DNA of 7,150 nucleotides from an uncultured Clostridia bacterium (GCA_937884625.1 CALGCE010000271.1:1-7150); one strand, 5' to 3'; counted from the first letter of the stretch, positions 1-7,050 are shown. Numbers and translations: made by a program. The notes: generated by a model not told the origin, from the letters alone.

Positions 1-807
1 CAGAGGAAGGAGGATTGCTGCCCTATGTTGGTTGAAATACGCTGCGATAAATTTGCGGAAGAATTCCGCTCTATAAGGCTGAATGCAGGCCTGAATACTG
101 TGTTGGGCAGCACGGGCGGCGATAATGCCCTCGGCGTAGTTTTTACGCATACGGATAACGCGGTCTTTTTCGGACGGAGCGATACCGATGAAGGGTTTAG
201 TCTTTTTAATAAGCATATTCTTAAGGTTTTCAACATTTGCATCCTTTTTAACTTCTACAACATTTTCTTCTTTTACTTCCTCTTTGGGTTTGTTTGGTGC
301 TATATATGGCTTTTCTTCGGGCAGTTTAATCTCTATATCATCTGTCTGCCCTGAAAATTCAATCTCCACTTCCCTGCCGAATTTATTTTTAACTGCTGTT
401 TTAAAGGCGTTTTCAAAGCCGTTATTTAGTATATTTTCAAGTCCGCCGTATTTTAAGGTTATATTTACCGTATCGTCTGATAATTCATAAACAGCACCGT
501 TAAAATACCCGTTTAAAACTGCGTTTTTAGAGCGTATTTCATCGGTAATATCACAAAAAGCATCAGGACATAAAGCACTGTCCTCAAAGAGTATACAAAC
601 GTCAATATCTTCGAGTGAAAGTGCCGTTTTTAAACACTGTTTAAATTCCAGCGTATCTTTTCTTGTTATATATTTTAAACTTTTAAGGCCTACTTTTAAT
701 GACCGCTTGTCCTCATTCAAATCACAATTTTCTATAACCGCATCGCAAAAAACAGTATTCAAATGCGAATTGAGATATGTACCGAACAGTTCCTTAAAGG
801 AATACAT
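1..807 (-). CDS. polC: DNA polymerase III PolC-type, N-terminal fragment (partial, runs off the window edge)
   Basis: An ATG at 805-807 directly follows the ispG stop codon, and the frame stays open for 269 codons to the window edge. PolC is the Gram-positive replicative polymerase. Residues 1 to about 155 look like its poorly conserved N-terminal domain: an opening like MYSFKELF, a NGYFNG stretch near 99-104, a LKYGGLENIL segment near 118-127, and a KNKFGREVEIEFSG-type end near 140-153. A charged Lys/Glu/Pro linker follows (about 160-195), as usual before the OB-fold. Residues 199-227 could be the end of that linker but are less convincing. From about residue 225 (position 138) leftward the translation is probably not PolC, because the opposite strand there reads as the start of another gene. 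No OB, PHP, exonuclease or polymerase motif is inside the window. The location after ispG supports the call, since polC often follows ispG in Clostridia. Identity rests on weak N-terminal similarity plus context. Confidence 0.62.
   Translation of the reverse strand, partial: MYSFKELFGTYLNSHLNTVFCDAVIENCDLNEDKRSLKVGLKSLKYITRKDTLEFKQCLKTALSLEDIDVCILFEDSALCPDAFCDITDEIRSKNAVLNGYFNGAVYELSDDTVNITLKYGGLENILNNGFENAFKTAVKNKFGREVEIEFSGQTDDIEIKLPEEKPYIAPNKPKEEVKEENVVEVKKDANVENLKNMLIKKTKPFIGIAPSEKDRVIRMRKNYAEGIIAARAAQHSIQACIQPYRAEFFRKFIAAYFNQHRAAILLPL
7..13 (+). promoter_or_regulatory. Strong Shine-Dalgarno for the plus-strand ATPase-like start
   Basis: AAGGAGG lies 11 bases before the ATG at 25. A perfect ribosome binding site at this spot supports the idea that positions 1 to about 135 are the real beginning of a plus-strand gene and not antisense noise within polC. 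Confidence 0.5.
25..135 (+). CDS. 5' fragment of a P-loop ATPase-like gene, cut inside Walker A
   Basis: The first 37 codons read like the N-terminus of an SMC/RecF-like ATPase of the kind often seen with DUF2326-type proteins. They open with MLVEIRCDKF, followed by a short strand and then GLNTVLGSTGGDNALG at residues 22-37. In such proteins this last segment runs into a G-K-S/T P-loop and a FLL-type helix. Here it turns instead into VVFTHTDN from residue 38, so the Lys and Ser/Thr are missing and the similarity stops. The frame then continues to 354 as apparent antisense of polC, which I do not regard as real. A strong ribosome binding site precedes the ATG. Codon choice (CTG, GTG, CGC) differs from the AT-rich operon. 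Family proteins are often found in accessory or defence-like loci, but with 37 residues no function can be given. The family assignment is from memory of the motif. Confidence 0.42.
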
Positions 808-1881
808 TTATTTCACACTTTCCGTCTGTAATTTTTCTACTTCTTTTATAAGTTCATCAAGCAACCTGTCTTCGGGGATATTGCTTTTAAAAACTGTGCC
901 GTGTTTAAACATTACACCGCAACCCTTACCGCCTGCAATACCTATGTCCGCCTCTCTTGCCTCACCCGGACCGTTTACCACACAACCCATAATTGCAACA
1001 GTTATATCCTTATCAACATTACTTAATTTTTCTTCTGCACTTTTGGCAAGTTTTATAAGGTCAATTGAAGTTCTGCCACAGGTAGGACATGATACAAAAC
1101 GTATACCGCCTTTTTTAAGTCCCAACGCCTTTAACAGTTGTTTTCCTGCCAATACCTCTTTTACGGGGTCATCGGTAAGCGATATTCTTATTGTATCGCC
1201 TATATTTCTAAGCAACAGTCCGCCTATTCCTGCCGACGATTTTATAGTACCTATACTTTCTGTTCCTGCCTCTGTTACCCCTAAATGAAGCGGATAAGGA
1301 CATTTTTGTGATGCTAACACGTAGGAATCGTACATACGTTTAGTATCTGACGATTTAAGGGATAAAACTATATTATTAAAATCGTATTTTTCAAGTAAAG
1401 ATATATGATAAAGTCCGCTTTCCACCATAGCCTCAGGAGTTGGAGATTCGTATTTACTTAATATATGTTTTTCAAGTGAGCCTGAATTCACACCTATTCT
1501 TATAGGGATATTTTTAAGGTTACACGCCTTTGCGACCTGCTTTACGTGTTCGTCGTCTCCGATATTTCCGGGATTTATTCTTACCTTGTCAACACCTGCG
1601 TTGACGCTATCAACTGCAAGACGCCAATCAAAATGAATATCGGCAACAATAGGGATTTTTACTGCATTTTTAAGAGCATAAACGGTTTTTAAGGTTTCTT
1701 TATCGGGAACCGATACACGCAGTATTTCGCACCCTGCCTTTTCAAGTTCCAAAGCCTGTTTAACATTACCGTCAATATCGTGGGCAGGTACGTTTAACAT
1801 TGACTGCACCGTAATATCGGCACCGCCACCTATCGCAACATTTCCTGCAAAAACCTTTTTGGTAGTTTTATTATCAAACAT
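808..1881 (-). CDS. ispG: 4-hydroxy-3-methylbut-2-en-1-yl diphosphate synthase (MEP pathway)
   Basis: IspG (GcpE) converts methylerythritol cyclodiphosphate to HMBPP with a 4Fe-4S cluster, the penultimate MEP step, in the cytoplasm. The 357-residue protein is the usual length of the compact bacterial form. The N-terminal TIM-barrel part holds VQSMLNVPAHD (25-35), PIVADIHFD (77-85) and VRINPGNIG (100-108). The C-terminal cluster domain has Cys265 and Cys268 in SCPTCGR, and Cys300 in MGCVVNGPGEA with the catalytic-type Glu307. All three cluster ligands and the Glu are therefore present. The ATG at 1881 has a GAGGG ribosome binding site at 1889-1893, 7 bases upstream. The gene begins 16 bases after rseP and its TAA abuts the polC ATG with no gap. 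With dxr two genes upstream, it puts two MEP enzymes in one transcript. Confidence 0.97.
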   Translation of the reverse strand: MFDNKTTKKVFAGNVAIGGGADITVQSMLNVPAHDIDGNVKQALELEKAGCEILRVSVPDKETLKTVYALKNAVKIPIVADIHFDWRLAVDSVNAGVDKVRINPGNIGDDEHVKQVAKACNLKNIPIRIGVNSGSLEKHILSKYESPTPEAMVESGLYHISLLEKYDFNNIVLSLKSSDTKRMYDSYVLASQKCPYPLHLGVTEAGTESIGTIKSSAGIGGLLLRNIGDTIRISLTDDPVKEVLAGKQLLKALGLKKGGIRFVSCPTCGRTSIDLIKLAKSAEEKLSNVDKDITVAIMGCVVNGPGEAREADIGIAGGKGCGVMFKHGTVFKSNIPEDRLLDELIKEVEKLQTESVK

Positions 1882-1897
1882 TAAAAGTCCCTCTTTT

Positions 1898-2959
1898 TTA
1901 TTTTGTAAACAGCCACCATATATCCTTAGCGGTTACAAGCAACATAAACCCTAAAAGTAAAGCAAATCCCACCGTGTGAACTGTCGCCTCATACCTTTGC
2001 TCGACGGGTTTTCCTGCAATCATTTCTATTATTATAAAAAGCAGTCTTCCGCCGTCAAGTGCAGGTAGCGGCAGTAGATTAAAAATGCCTAAATTTATGG
2101 TTATAAGAGCCATAATCGGAAGTAAATTAAATAGACTTTGTTTTGTAGCACTTCCTATTGCCGCCGTCACTCCGACAGGTCCTGAAACCGCACTTATACC
2201 GTACTTACCCGTAACAAGGTCTATAAGCGACCGCCATATTACAAGACAGTACGAAGCCGAAGTATTAAAGGTATGTTTTATATAATTGCCAACAGTTTTT
2301 TTCATACCGTAAACATAAAAATCAACCGTTATAAAACTTATACCCTGCTCTGTTTCAGTGTCGAATTTAACGTCATTTAACTTGACTTTTTTGCCGTTTC
2401 TTACTACCGTCATATCAACGGTACCGTCATCAACATTTGTAAATGCATAACTTAAATCGTAGGTGGTAAAAATCTTTCTGCCGTCAACCTCTGCTATTTT
2501 GTCGTTAACTTTAAGTCCGTAATTATTGCTTACACTGTTTTCGCCAAACTCTGCTATGACGGTTGTGGTAAATCTTTTTTCGGGTGCCAACGTAACCGCA
2601 ATTAAAATAAATCCCAACAATAAATTAAAGGTTGCACCCATTACTACTATTAAAAATCTACGCCACGCACTTTTATTACAAAACGCCTTACTGTCCGAAC
2701 TAAATTCGTCCTCGCCCTCCATAGCACAGTAACCGCCAAGGGGAATAAGATTTAGCGAATAGGTTGTTTCTCCCTTTCTCTTTGAGAAAATTTTAGGTCC
2801 GAAACCTACCGCAAACTCATTTACCCTTACGCCCAAAAGCTTCGCGGCGGAAAAGTGACCGAATTCGTGTATTATTATAATCAGCAAAAATACGAGTATT
2901 GCCACTAAATACGGCCATACATTGCTAAAAACGTTTGCAACAACAGAAATATCAATCAC
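1898..2959 (-). CDS. rseP: RIP metalloprotease, site-2 protease family
   Basis: This is a membrane-embedded zinc protease that cuts transmembrane substrates such as anti-sigma factors or signal-peptide remnants (RasP/RseP/YluC group). In the 353-residue protein the first membrane segment (about 16-35) ends in the zinc motif HEFGH at 31-35. A second hydrophobic segment lies at about 102-125. A PDZ domain covers about 128-210, with the GLKVNDKIAEVDG carboxylate-loop region at 148-160. The third membrane segment carries NLLPLPALDGGR at 294-305, whose Asp302 is the third zinc ligand. A last membrane segment is at about 328-345. The length is near that of B. subtilis-type RasP, with one PDZ and not two. 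The start is a GTG whose G is shared with the dxr stop (TAGTG), with only a weak AGG nearby, so initiation probably depends on coupling to dxr. The substrate cannot be told from sequence. Confidence 0.95.
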   Translation of the reverse strand: MIDISVVANVFSNVWPYLVAILVFLLIIIIHEFGHFSAAKLLGVRVNEFAVGFGPKIFSKRKGETTYSLNLIPLGGYCAMEGEDEFSSDSKAFCNKSAWRRFLIVVMGATFNLLLGFILIAVTLAPEKRFTTTVIAEFGENSVSNNYGLKVNDKIAEVDGRKIFTTYDLSYAFTNVDDGTVDMTVVRNGKKVKLNDVKFDTETEQGISFITVDFYVYGMKKTVGNYIKHTFNTSASYCLVIWRSLIDLVTGKYGISAVSGPVGVTAAIGSATKQSLFNLLPIMALITINLGIFNLLPLPALDGGRLLFIIIEMIAGKPVEQRYEATVHTVGFALLLGFMLLVTAKDIWWLFTK

Positions 2960-4107
2960 TACCTAACAAGATTTTTACTATATTCTAAAACGCTTCTTCG
3001 AGCCATAGCATCTGCCTCGAAAATATCATCAACCGTAAAGTCAACCTTATTCCAAGTATCAGCCATTGCCTGCTCGTTTAGATATGCTATGTCTAAAAAT
3101 CCGATTTTACCTTCAAGAAACAGACCTACCGCCTCCTCATTTGCACCGTTTACGGCAGTGGGATAAAGTCCGCCTTTGTTTATAGCCTCAACGCATAGCG
3201 GTAAACATCTGAAAGTTTCGGTATCGGGTTTACAGAAAGTAAGCGTACCTATATCCGCAAGGCTTAAAGACTCAAATGAGTTTGCCCTATTTGGATATGT
3301 AAGTGCATACTGTATGGGAAGACGCATATCGGGTGTGCCGAGTTGTGCAATAACTGCACCGTCTGTAAGTTCTATTCCTGAATGGACTATGCTCTGCCTA
3401 TGAACGAGCACCTCAATATCATCAGGTTTAACGCCGAAAAGATGTACTGCCTCAATTACTTCAAGTCCCTTATTCATAAGTGTTGCCGAATCAACCGTAA
3501 TTTTAGCACCCATTGACCAATTTGGGTGTTTGAGTGCCTGTTTTGCGGTAACGTCTTTTAGTTCCTTACTGGTTTTGCCGAAAAACGGACCGCCCGACGC
3601 AGTAAGCAAAATTTTTTTAAGACTGCCTTTCGGTGTTCCCTGCAACGACTGAAATATAGCAGAATGTTCACTGTCAACGGGAAGAATTTTAACATTTCTT
3701 TCCCTTGCCAAACGGTTTACTATAACGCCACCCGTTACCATAGTTTCCTTATTTGCAAGGGCTATAGTTTTACCTGCGTTTATAGCACTTAGAGTAGGTT
3801 TAAGTCCTGCAATACCTACTATTGCACTAAGCACTATATCGCCCCTGCCCTGTGCTATTTCACAAATACCATTTTCGCCCGAAAGCACCTTAATATCGGT
3901 ATCTTTAAGGCGTATTTTAAGGTCCTGTGCCTGACTTTCGTCCGAAAGTGCAACACAAAGCGGTTTAAACTCTCTTGCCTGTTTTTCAAGAAGTTTTGCA
4001 TTTTTACCCGCCGTAAGTGCCGTCACTCTAATTCCGAGTTCCCTTGCTACTTCGAGTGCCTGAGTGCCTATTGACCCCGTTGAGCCTAAAATAATCAATT
4101 CTTTCAT
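2959..4107 (-). CDS. dxr: 1-deoxy-D-xylulose 5-phosphate reductoisomerase
   Basis: Dxr (IspC) converts DXP to MEP with NADPH and a divalent metal, the committed MEP step and the target of fosmidomycin. The 382-residue protein is of normal length. The N-terminal Rossmann part opens with LGSTGSIG at 7-14, and ALANKETMVTGG at 116-127 is the conserved second block. Metal ligands are in PVDSEHSAIFQ (Asp145, Glu147) and in MNKGLEVIEA (Glu216). SGGPFFG (171-177) and the flexible HPNWSMG loop (194-200) are intact. The C-terminal helical domain follows, with NGANEEAV near 329. The ATG shares its A with the cdsA stop (TAATG), with a GGGG run 8 bases upstream as the likely ribosome binding site. The gene also overlaps rseP by one base, so cdsA-dxr-rseP are likely translationally coupled. 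Confidence 0.98.
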   Translation of the reverse strand: MKELIILGSTGSIGTQALEVARELGIRVTALTAGKNAKLLEKQAREFKPLCVALSDESQAQDLKIRLKDTDIKVLSGENGICEIAQGRGDIVLSAIVGIAGLKPTLSAINAGKTIALANKETMVTGGVIVNRLARERNVKILPVDSEHSAIFQSLQGTPKGSLKKILLTASGGPFFGKTSKELKDVTAKQALKHPNWSMGAKITVDSATLMNKGLEVIEAVHLFGVKPDDIEVLVHRQSIVHSGIELTDGAVIAQLGTPDMRLPIQYALTYPNRANSFESLSLADIGTLTFCKPDTETFRCLPLCVEAINKGGLYPTAVNGANEEAVGLFLEGKIGFLDIAYLNEQAMADTWNKVDFTVDDIFEADAMARRSVLEYSKNLVR

Positions 4108-4925
4108 TAAATTACCCCAAAGTTTACAAACATATACAGTACGGGTGCTATAAGCAGTATACTGTCTACCCTGTCAAGCACACCGCCGTGACCGGGTATC
4201 AATGTTCCGTAATCCTTTATTCCGACCGCTCTTTTTATCGAAGACGCAAAAAGGTCGCCCAACATTCCGACGATACAAAGCGGTACAGTAAGTAAAAGAG
4301 TTAAAAGTATTTTATCGGTACGGTTAAAGCACAAAACCAAAATAAGTGCCACTATAACAGATGTTACTATTCCGCCTATTGCTCCCTCAACCGTCTTTTT
4401 GGGGCTTATTTCAGGGCAAAGTTTATGTTTCCCCATAGTAACTCCCACAAAATAAGCACCCATATCGCAACAGGAAGAAAAATTAAGCAGTAACAATAAA
4501 TAGTATATTCCGTTTTCGTGATTTATAACACTCGAAAGCGTATTAAATGCGTAACAAATAAAAATAGGCATAGCAGAAAATACCGCTATCTTATCGAGTG
4601 TAAAACTTTTGTGATTTTTAAGTATCATAATAACGGCAAAAACAAAGTAAATTGCCGTAACGCAAAACGGGTAAAATGAAGATTTTAAATATTTTGATAT
4701 ATTAACGTCTAAAACAGATGTCATATCCACCGCATAAATACACGCGCCTATAAGGCATACTTTATCCTCAATTTTACAAGCGTTGCAAAGAAGTTCATAA
4801 GTACCGACAGCACAAAGAAGTGCTATAAACAGAGTAATTACAAGCGGATTAAACATAAGTCCTGCTACAAGCACTGCAATTACTATCGCTATCATAACTA
4901 TTCCCGATATAATTCTCGTTTTCAT
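4107..4925 (-). CDS. cdsA: Phosphatidate cytidylyltransferase (CDP-diacylglycerol synthase)
   Basis: CdsA makes CDP-diacylglycerol from CTP and phosphatidic acid, the branch point for phosphatidylglycerol and other phospholipids, in the cytoplasmic membrane. The 272-residue protein is nearly all hydrophobic segments, roughly eight, starting at residues 5-24 and 27-45. The family signature is complete near the C-terminus: KRAVGIKDYG at 231-240, then LIPGHGGVLDRVDS at 242-255, with His246, Asp251 and Asp254. Other conserved sites are Asp154 in CDMGAY, GKHKL at 165-169, SPKKTVEG at 174-181 and GDLFAS at 223-228. The ATG at 4925 has a GGAGGGG ribosome binding site (4935-4941), 9 bases upstream, lying inside the last uppS codons. 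Only 4 bases separate it from uppS, and its stop overlaps the dxr start by one base. Confidence 0.97.
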   Translation of the reverse strand: MKTRIISGIVMIAIVIAVLVAGLMFNPLVITLFIALLCAVGTYELLCNACKIEDKVCLIGACIYAVDMTSVLDVNISKYLKSSFYPFCVTAIYFVFAVIMILKNHKSFTLDKIAVFSAMPIFICYAFNTLSSVINHENGIYYLLLLLNFSSCCDMGAYFVGVTMGKHKLCPEISPKKTVEGAIGGIVTSVIVALILVLCFNRTDKILLTLLLTVPLCIVGMLGDLFASSIKRAVGIKDYGTLIPGHGGVLDRVDSILLIAPVLYMFVNFGVI

Positions 4926-4929
4926 AAAG

Positions 4930-5646
4930 TCATACCCCTCCGTACCGACGGTTTCGTTGATTAAACTGCTCTATTGCCATTTCAAGATGTTTCGGTTTAA
5001 AATCAGGCCACAAAATATCCGAAAACCAATACTCCGCATAGGCAGACTGCCAAATCAAATAATTTGAAAGTCTGTACTCTCCGCTCGGTCTTATTATAAA
5101 ATCAGGGTCGGGCTGACCTGCGGTATAAAGCCTGTCACTGACTGTCTGTTCGGTAATGTCATCAGCCGACAGTCCCTCATCTATTATTTTCCTTACTGCG
5201 TGTACTATTTCGTCCCTGCCACCGTAATTAAGTGCAATATTAAGATTAAGCCCCGTAGCGTTTTCGGATTCCTTTTCGGCATCATCAATAAGCAACTTTA
5301 TATCATCTGCCAACGGTGCCAATTCGCCTATAAATTTAACCTTTATATTTTCGTCCTTAAAATTCTTTGCATCTTTTAGGTAATCACGCAGTATGTTCAT
5401 TATATTGTCTACTTCTTCTTTCGGTCTTTTCCAATTCTCAGTAGAAAATGCGTAAACAGTTAAGTATTTAAGTCCGATTTTGTTGCAGTATCTCGCTATA
5501 TCCTTAAAGTTTTTAGACCCTGCCGCATGACCTGCCGAACGTGGTAACGAACGCTTTTTTGCCCATCTTCCGTTGCCGTCCATAATTATTGCAATGTGTT
5601 CGGGAAGCGGTCTTGAAAAACTTTTTTTAGCCTTAAAAAGTGACAT
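4930..5646 (-). CDS. uppS: Undecaprenyl diphosphate synthase (cis-prenyltransferase)
   Basis: UppS adds eight IPP units to farnesyl diphosphate in cis to give C55-PP, the lipid carrier for peptidoglycan and other wall polymers. From the chosen start the protein has 238 residues, typical of the family. HIAIIMDGNGRWA (17-29) carries the catalytic Asp23. FSTENWKRP (67-75), LNIALNYGGRDE (135-146) and IRPSGEYRLSNYLIWQ (185-200, with Arg186, Arg192 and Ser194) are conserved, as is AYAEYWF with Glu205. I chose the ATG at 5646 because AGGAG lies 8 bases upstream (5655-5659) and because family members begin close to the MDGNGRWA block. An in-frame ATG at 5691 would add 15 residues, but it has no ribosome binding site and its codons run through a terminator-like hairpin. 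The gene sits 64 bases after frr, the largest gap in the operon. Confidence 0.96.
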   Translation of the reverse strand: MSLFKAKKSFSRPLPEHIAIIMDGNGRWAKKRSLPRSAGHAAGSKNFKDIARYCNKIGLKYLTVYAFSTENWKRPKEEVDNIMNILRDYLKDAKNFKDENIKVKFIGELAPLADDIKLLIDDAEKESENATGLNLNIALNYGGRDEIVHAVRKIIDEGLSADDITEQTVSDRLYTAGQPDPDFIIRPSGEYRLSNYLIWQSAYAEYWFSDILWPDFKPKHLEMAIEQFNQRNRRYGGV

Positions 5647-5654
5647 TTTCTCCA

Positions 5655-5659
5655 CTCCT
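5655..5659 (-). promoter_or_regulatory. uppS ribosome binding site (decides the start)
   Basis: AGGAG on the minus strand sits 8 bases before the ATG at 5646 and begins right after the T6 tract of the upstream hairpin. It favours the 238-residue UppS over the version that would begin at 5691. Confidence 0.85.
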
Positions 5660-5687
5660 AAAAAATCAGGCGCACGGAAAGTGCGCC
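5660..5687 (-). terminator. Intrinsic terminator / attenuator-like hairpin between frr and uppS
   Basis: Read on the minus strand, a perfect 7-bp GC-rich stem (GGCGCAC / GTGCGCC) with a TTTCC loop is followed by TGA and then TTTTTT. This is a textbook Rho-independent terminator shape. It lies 24 bases after the frr stop and ends at the uppS ribosome binding site. Since the genes beyond it are essential and no good promoter is visible between it and uppS, read-through is probably partial, reducing expression of uppS to polC relative to pyrH-frr. The alternative is a processing or mRNA-stability hairpin. Confidence 0.7.
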
Positions 5688-5710
5688 GCATAATAAAAAA
5701 TGTTAAAAAA

Positions 5711-6265
5711 TTAAATTTCCATTATTTCTTTTTCTTTAAGTGATGAAAGTTCGTCTGCCTCTTTGCAGAATTTATCCGTAAGATTTTGTATTTTCTTTTC
5801 GCCGTTTGACTCGTCGTCTTCGGTGATTTTATTATCCTTTTTAAGTGCCTTTAATTTATCAAGTGCATCACGACGTTGATTACGAAGTGCCACCTTTGAC
5901 TCCTCTGCTTTTTTACGGACGTCTTTTACTATTTCTTTACGTCTTTCCTCTGTAAGAGGCGGAAAGTTAAGGCGTATTACCTTACCGTCATTTTGCGGAT
6001 TAATACCTATTTCGGAGGTTAAAATTGCCTTTTCTATACTTTTAAGGGTAGTTGCGTCCCAAGGTTGTATTAAAAGCGTTCTGGGTTCAGGTACCGATAC
6101 TGCCGCCATCTGTTGGATGGGAGTGGGTACGCCGTAATAGTCAACCATAACCCTGTCAAGCACAGATACATTTGCCCTGCCTGCTCTTCCCGCCTTATAT
6201 TCACGTTCAAGTGCCTCTATTGATTTTTCCATTCTTTCTTCGGTATTCTTTAACAGTTCTTGCAT
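5711..6265 (-). CDS. frr: Ribosome recycling factor
   Basis: Frr works with EF-G to split post-termination ribosomes in the cytoplasm. The 184-residue protein matches the usual length of about 185. It has the family's long helical hairpin with a small inserted domain. The N-terminal helix carries EREYKAGRAGRANVSVLD (20-37), where the family normally has a similar R-x-GRA motif. The inserted domain follows with VDYYGVPTPIQQMA (41-54) and PEPRTLLIQPWD (59-70). INPQNDGKVIRLNFPPLTEERR (from about 88) leads into the charged C-terminal helices. The ATG has a perfect AGGAGG ribosome binding site (6271-6276) 5 bases upstream. It lies 12 bases downstream of pyrH, a pairing conserved across bacteria. 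An intrinsic terminator-like hairpin follows its stop. Confidence 0.98.
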   Translation of the reverse strand: MQELLKNTEERMEKSIEALEREYKAGRAGRANVSVLDRVMVDYYGVPTPIQQMAAVSVPEPRTLLIQPWDATTLKSIEKAILTSEIGINPQNDGKVIRLNFPPLTEERRKEIVKDVRKKAEESKVALRNQRRDALDKLKALKKDNKITEDDESNGEKKIQNLTDKFCKEADELSSLKEKEIMEI

Positions 6266-6270
6266 AGTAT

Positions 6271-6276
6271 CCTCCT
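6271..6276 (-). promoter_or_regulatory. frr ribosome binding site
   Basis: A perfect AGGAGG lies 5 bases before the frr ATG, just past the pyrH stop codon (6278-6280). It is the strongest Shine-Dalgarno in the operon and suggests high Frr output. Confidence 0.9.
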
Positions 6277-6277
6277 A

Positions 6278-6991
6278 TTATTTAACCAAAGTGCCGTTGT
6301 GGTTACCCTGAACGGCTTTGGTGATATTTTCAGGGTCGTTGAGATTGAAAACAAGTATCTCTATTCCATTATCCATACAAAGCGATGCCGCCGTACTATC
6401 CATAACGTGAAGTTGCTTTTGCAGTACTTCTTTATGTGTAAGTGTATCATACTTTTTGGCATTTGGATTGGTTTTCGGGTCACTATCGTAAACACCGTCT
6501 ACATTGGTTGCCTTAAATATAACGTCCGCCCCGATTTCCGCCGCACGAAGTGCCGCCGCAGTATCGGTAGAGAAAAACGGATTTCCCGTTCCGCAACCGA
6601 ATATCACAACCCTGCCTTTTTCAAGATGGCGTATAGCCTTATTCCTGATATACGGCTCTGCTATCTGTCGCATTTCAATAGCGGTCTGCACCCTTGCATG
6701 TACGCCTAACTGTTCAAGTGCATCTGCAAGTGCCAAAGCATTAATAGATGTTGCAAGCATACCCATATGGTCTGCCCTCGTTCTGTCCATCTTACCGCTT
6801 GACCTGCCTCGCCAGAAATTACCGCCACCTACTACTATCGCTATTTCTACGCCCATATCAACGCATTTTTTGATACTCGTGCAAACTTCTATAACCTTAT
6901 CAAAATCAATTCCTGTGCCTTTTTCTCCGGCTAAAACCTCACCGCTTAACTTCAAAAGCACCCTTTTATATACCGGCTTCAAACTCAACAC
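6278..6991 (-). CDS. pyrH: UMP kinase (uridylate kinase)
   Basis: PyrH phosphorylates UMP to UDP with ATP, feeding UTP, CTP and UDP-sugar synthesis. It is a cytoplasmic hexamer of the amino-acid-kinase fold, usually controlled by GTP and UTP. The 237-residue protein has [10 protein letters not shown] (9-18) with Lys14, the [10 protein letters not shown] loop (53-62), [10 protein letters not shown] (72-81), [16 protein letters not shown] (131-146) and [11 protein letters not shown] (162-172), all intact. The start is uncertain. The GTG at 6991 gives the longest form but has no well-spaced ribosome binding site. A TTG at 6982 would give MKPVYKRV, closer to common family starts, with GGGAAG 8 bases upstream. 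It is the first gene of the transcript, about 20 bases after a likely transcription start. Confidence 0.97.
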   Translation of the reverse strand: MLSLKPVYKRVLLKLSGEVLAGEKGTGIDFDKVIEVCTSIKKCVDMGVEIAIVVGGGNFWRGRSSGKMDRTRADHMGMLATSINALALADALEQLGVHARVQTAIEMRQIAEPYIRNKAIRHLEKGRVVIFGCGTGNPFFSTDTAAALRAAEIGADVIFKATNVDGVYDSDPKTNPNAKKYDTLTHKEVLQKQLHVMDSTAASLCMDNGIEILVFNLNDPENITKAVQGNHNGTLVK

Positions 6992-7017
6992 TTCCCAACC
7001 GTTTTTTTACAACTATC

Positions 7018-7046
7018 ATTTTACAATATTGCAACCACAAAGTCAA
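7018..7046 (-). promoter_or_regulatory. Sigma-A-type promoter of the pyrH operon
   Basis: On the minus strand TTGACT (-35, 7041-7046) and TAAAAT (-10, 7018-7023) are separated by exactly 17 bases. Each box differs from the consensus at one position. Transcription would start near 7011, about 20 bases before the GTG of pyrH. No other promoter of this quality was seen in the operon, so it probably drives all genes to polC. Confidence 0.82.
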
Positions 7047-7050
7047 TTAC

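Noticed and set aside
185..201. UppS IRPSGE (residues 185-190, at about 5077-5094) instead of the I-R-T-S-G-E / I-R-T-G-G-E form; considered as an active-site change
   Set aside because: The key Arg, Gly and Glu are kept, and Pro at this position is, as far as I recall, common in clostridial UppS. The coordinates given here are residue numbers.
188..490. Plus-strand open frame of 100 codons
   Set aside because: It is Ser/Phe/Leu-rich antisense of the polC-like coding frame, with no ribosome binding site and no recognisable motif.
707..1288. Plus-strand open frame of 193 codons
   Set aside because: It lies opposite the well-supported ispG gene and looks like its antisense shadow, with Ser/Pro/Leu-rich composition and no family features.
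5647..5691. N-terminal extension of uppS beginning at the ATG at 5691
   Set aside because: It has no ribosome binding site, its codons coincide with the terminator hairpin, and AGGAG is well placed before the ATG at 5646.
5688..5715. Possible promoter for uppS in the T-rich stretch after frr (TTTAAT ... TATTAT)
   Set aside because: The spacer is only 14 bases and the -35 box is poor. Any start there would still have to pass the terminator hairpin.
6260..6709. Plus-strand open frame of 149 codons
   Set aside because: It is antisense to pyrH, whose motifs are all intact on the other strand; no start signal or known motif.
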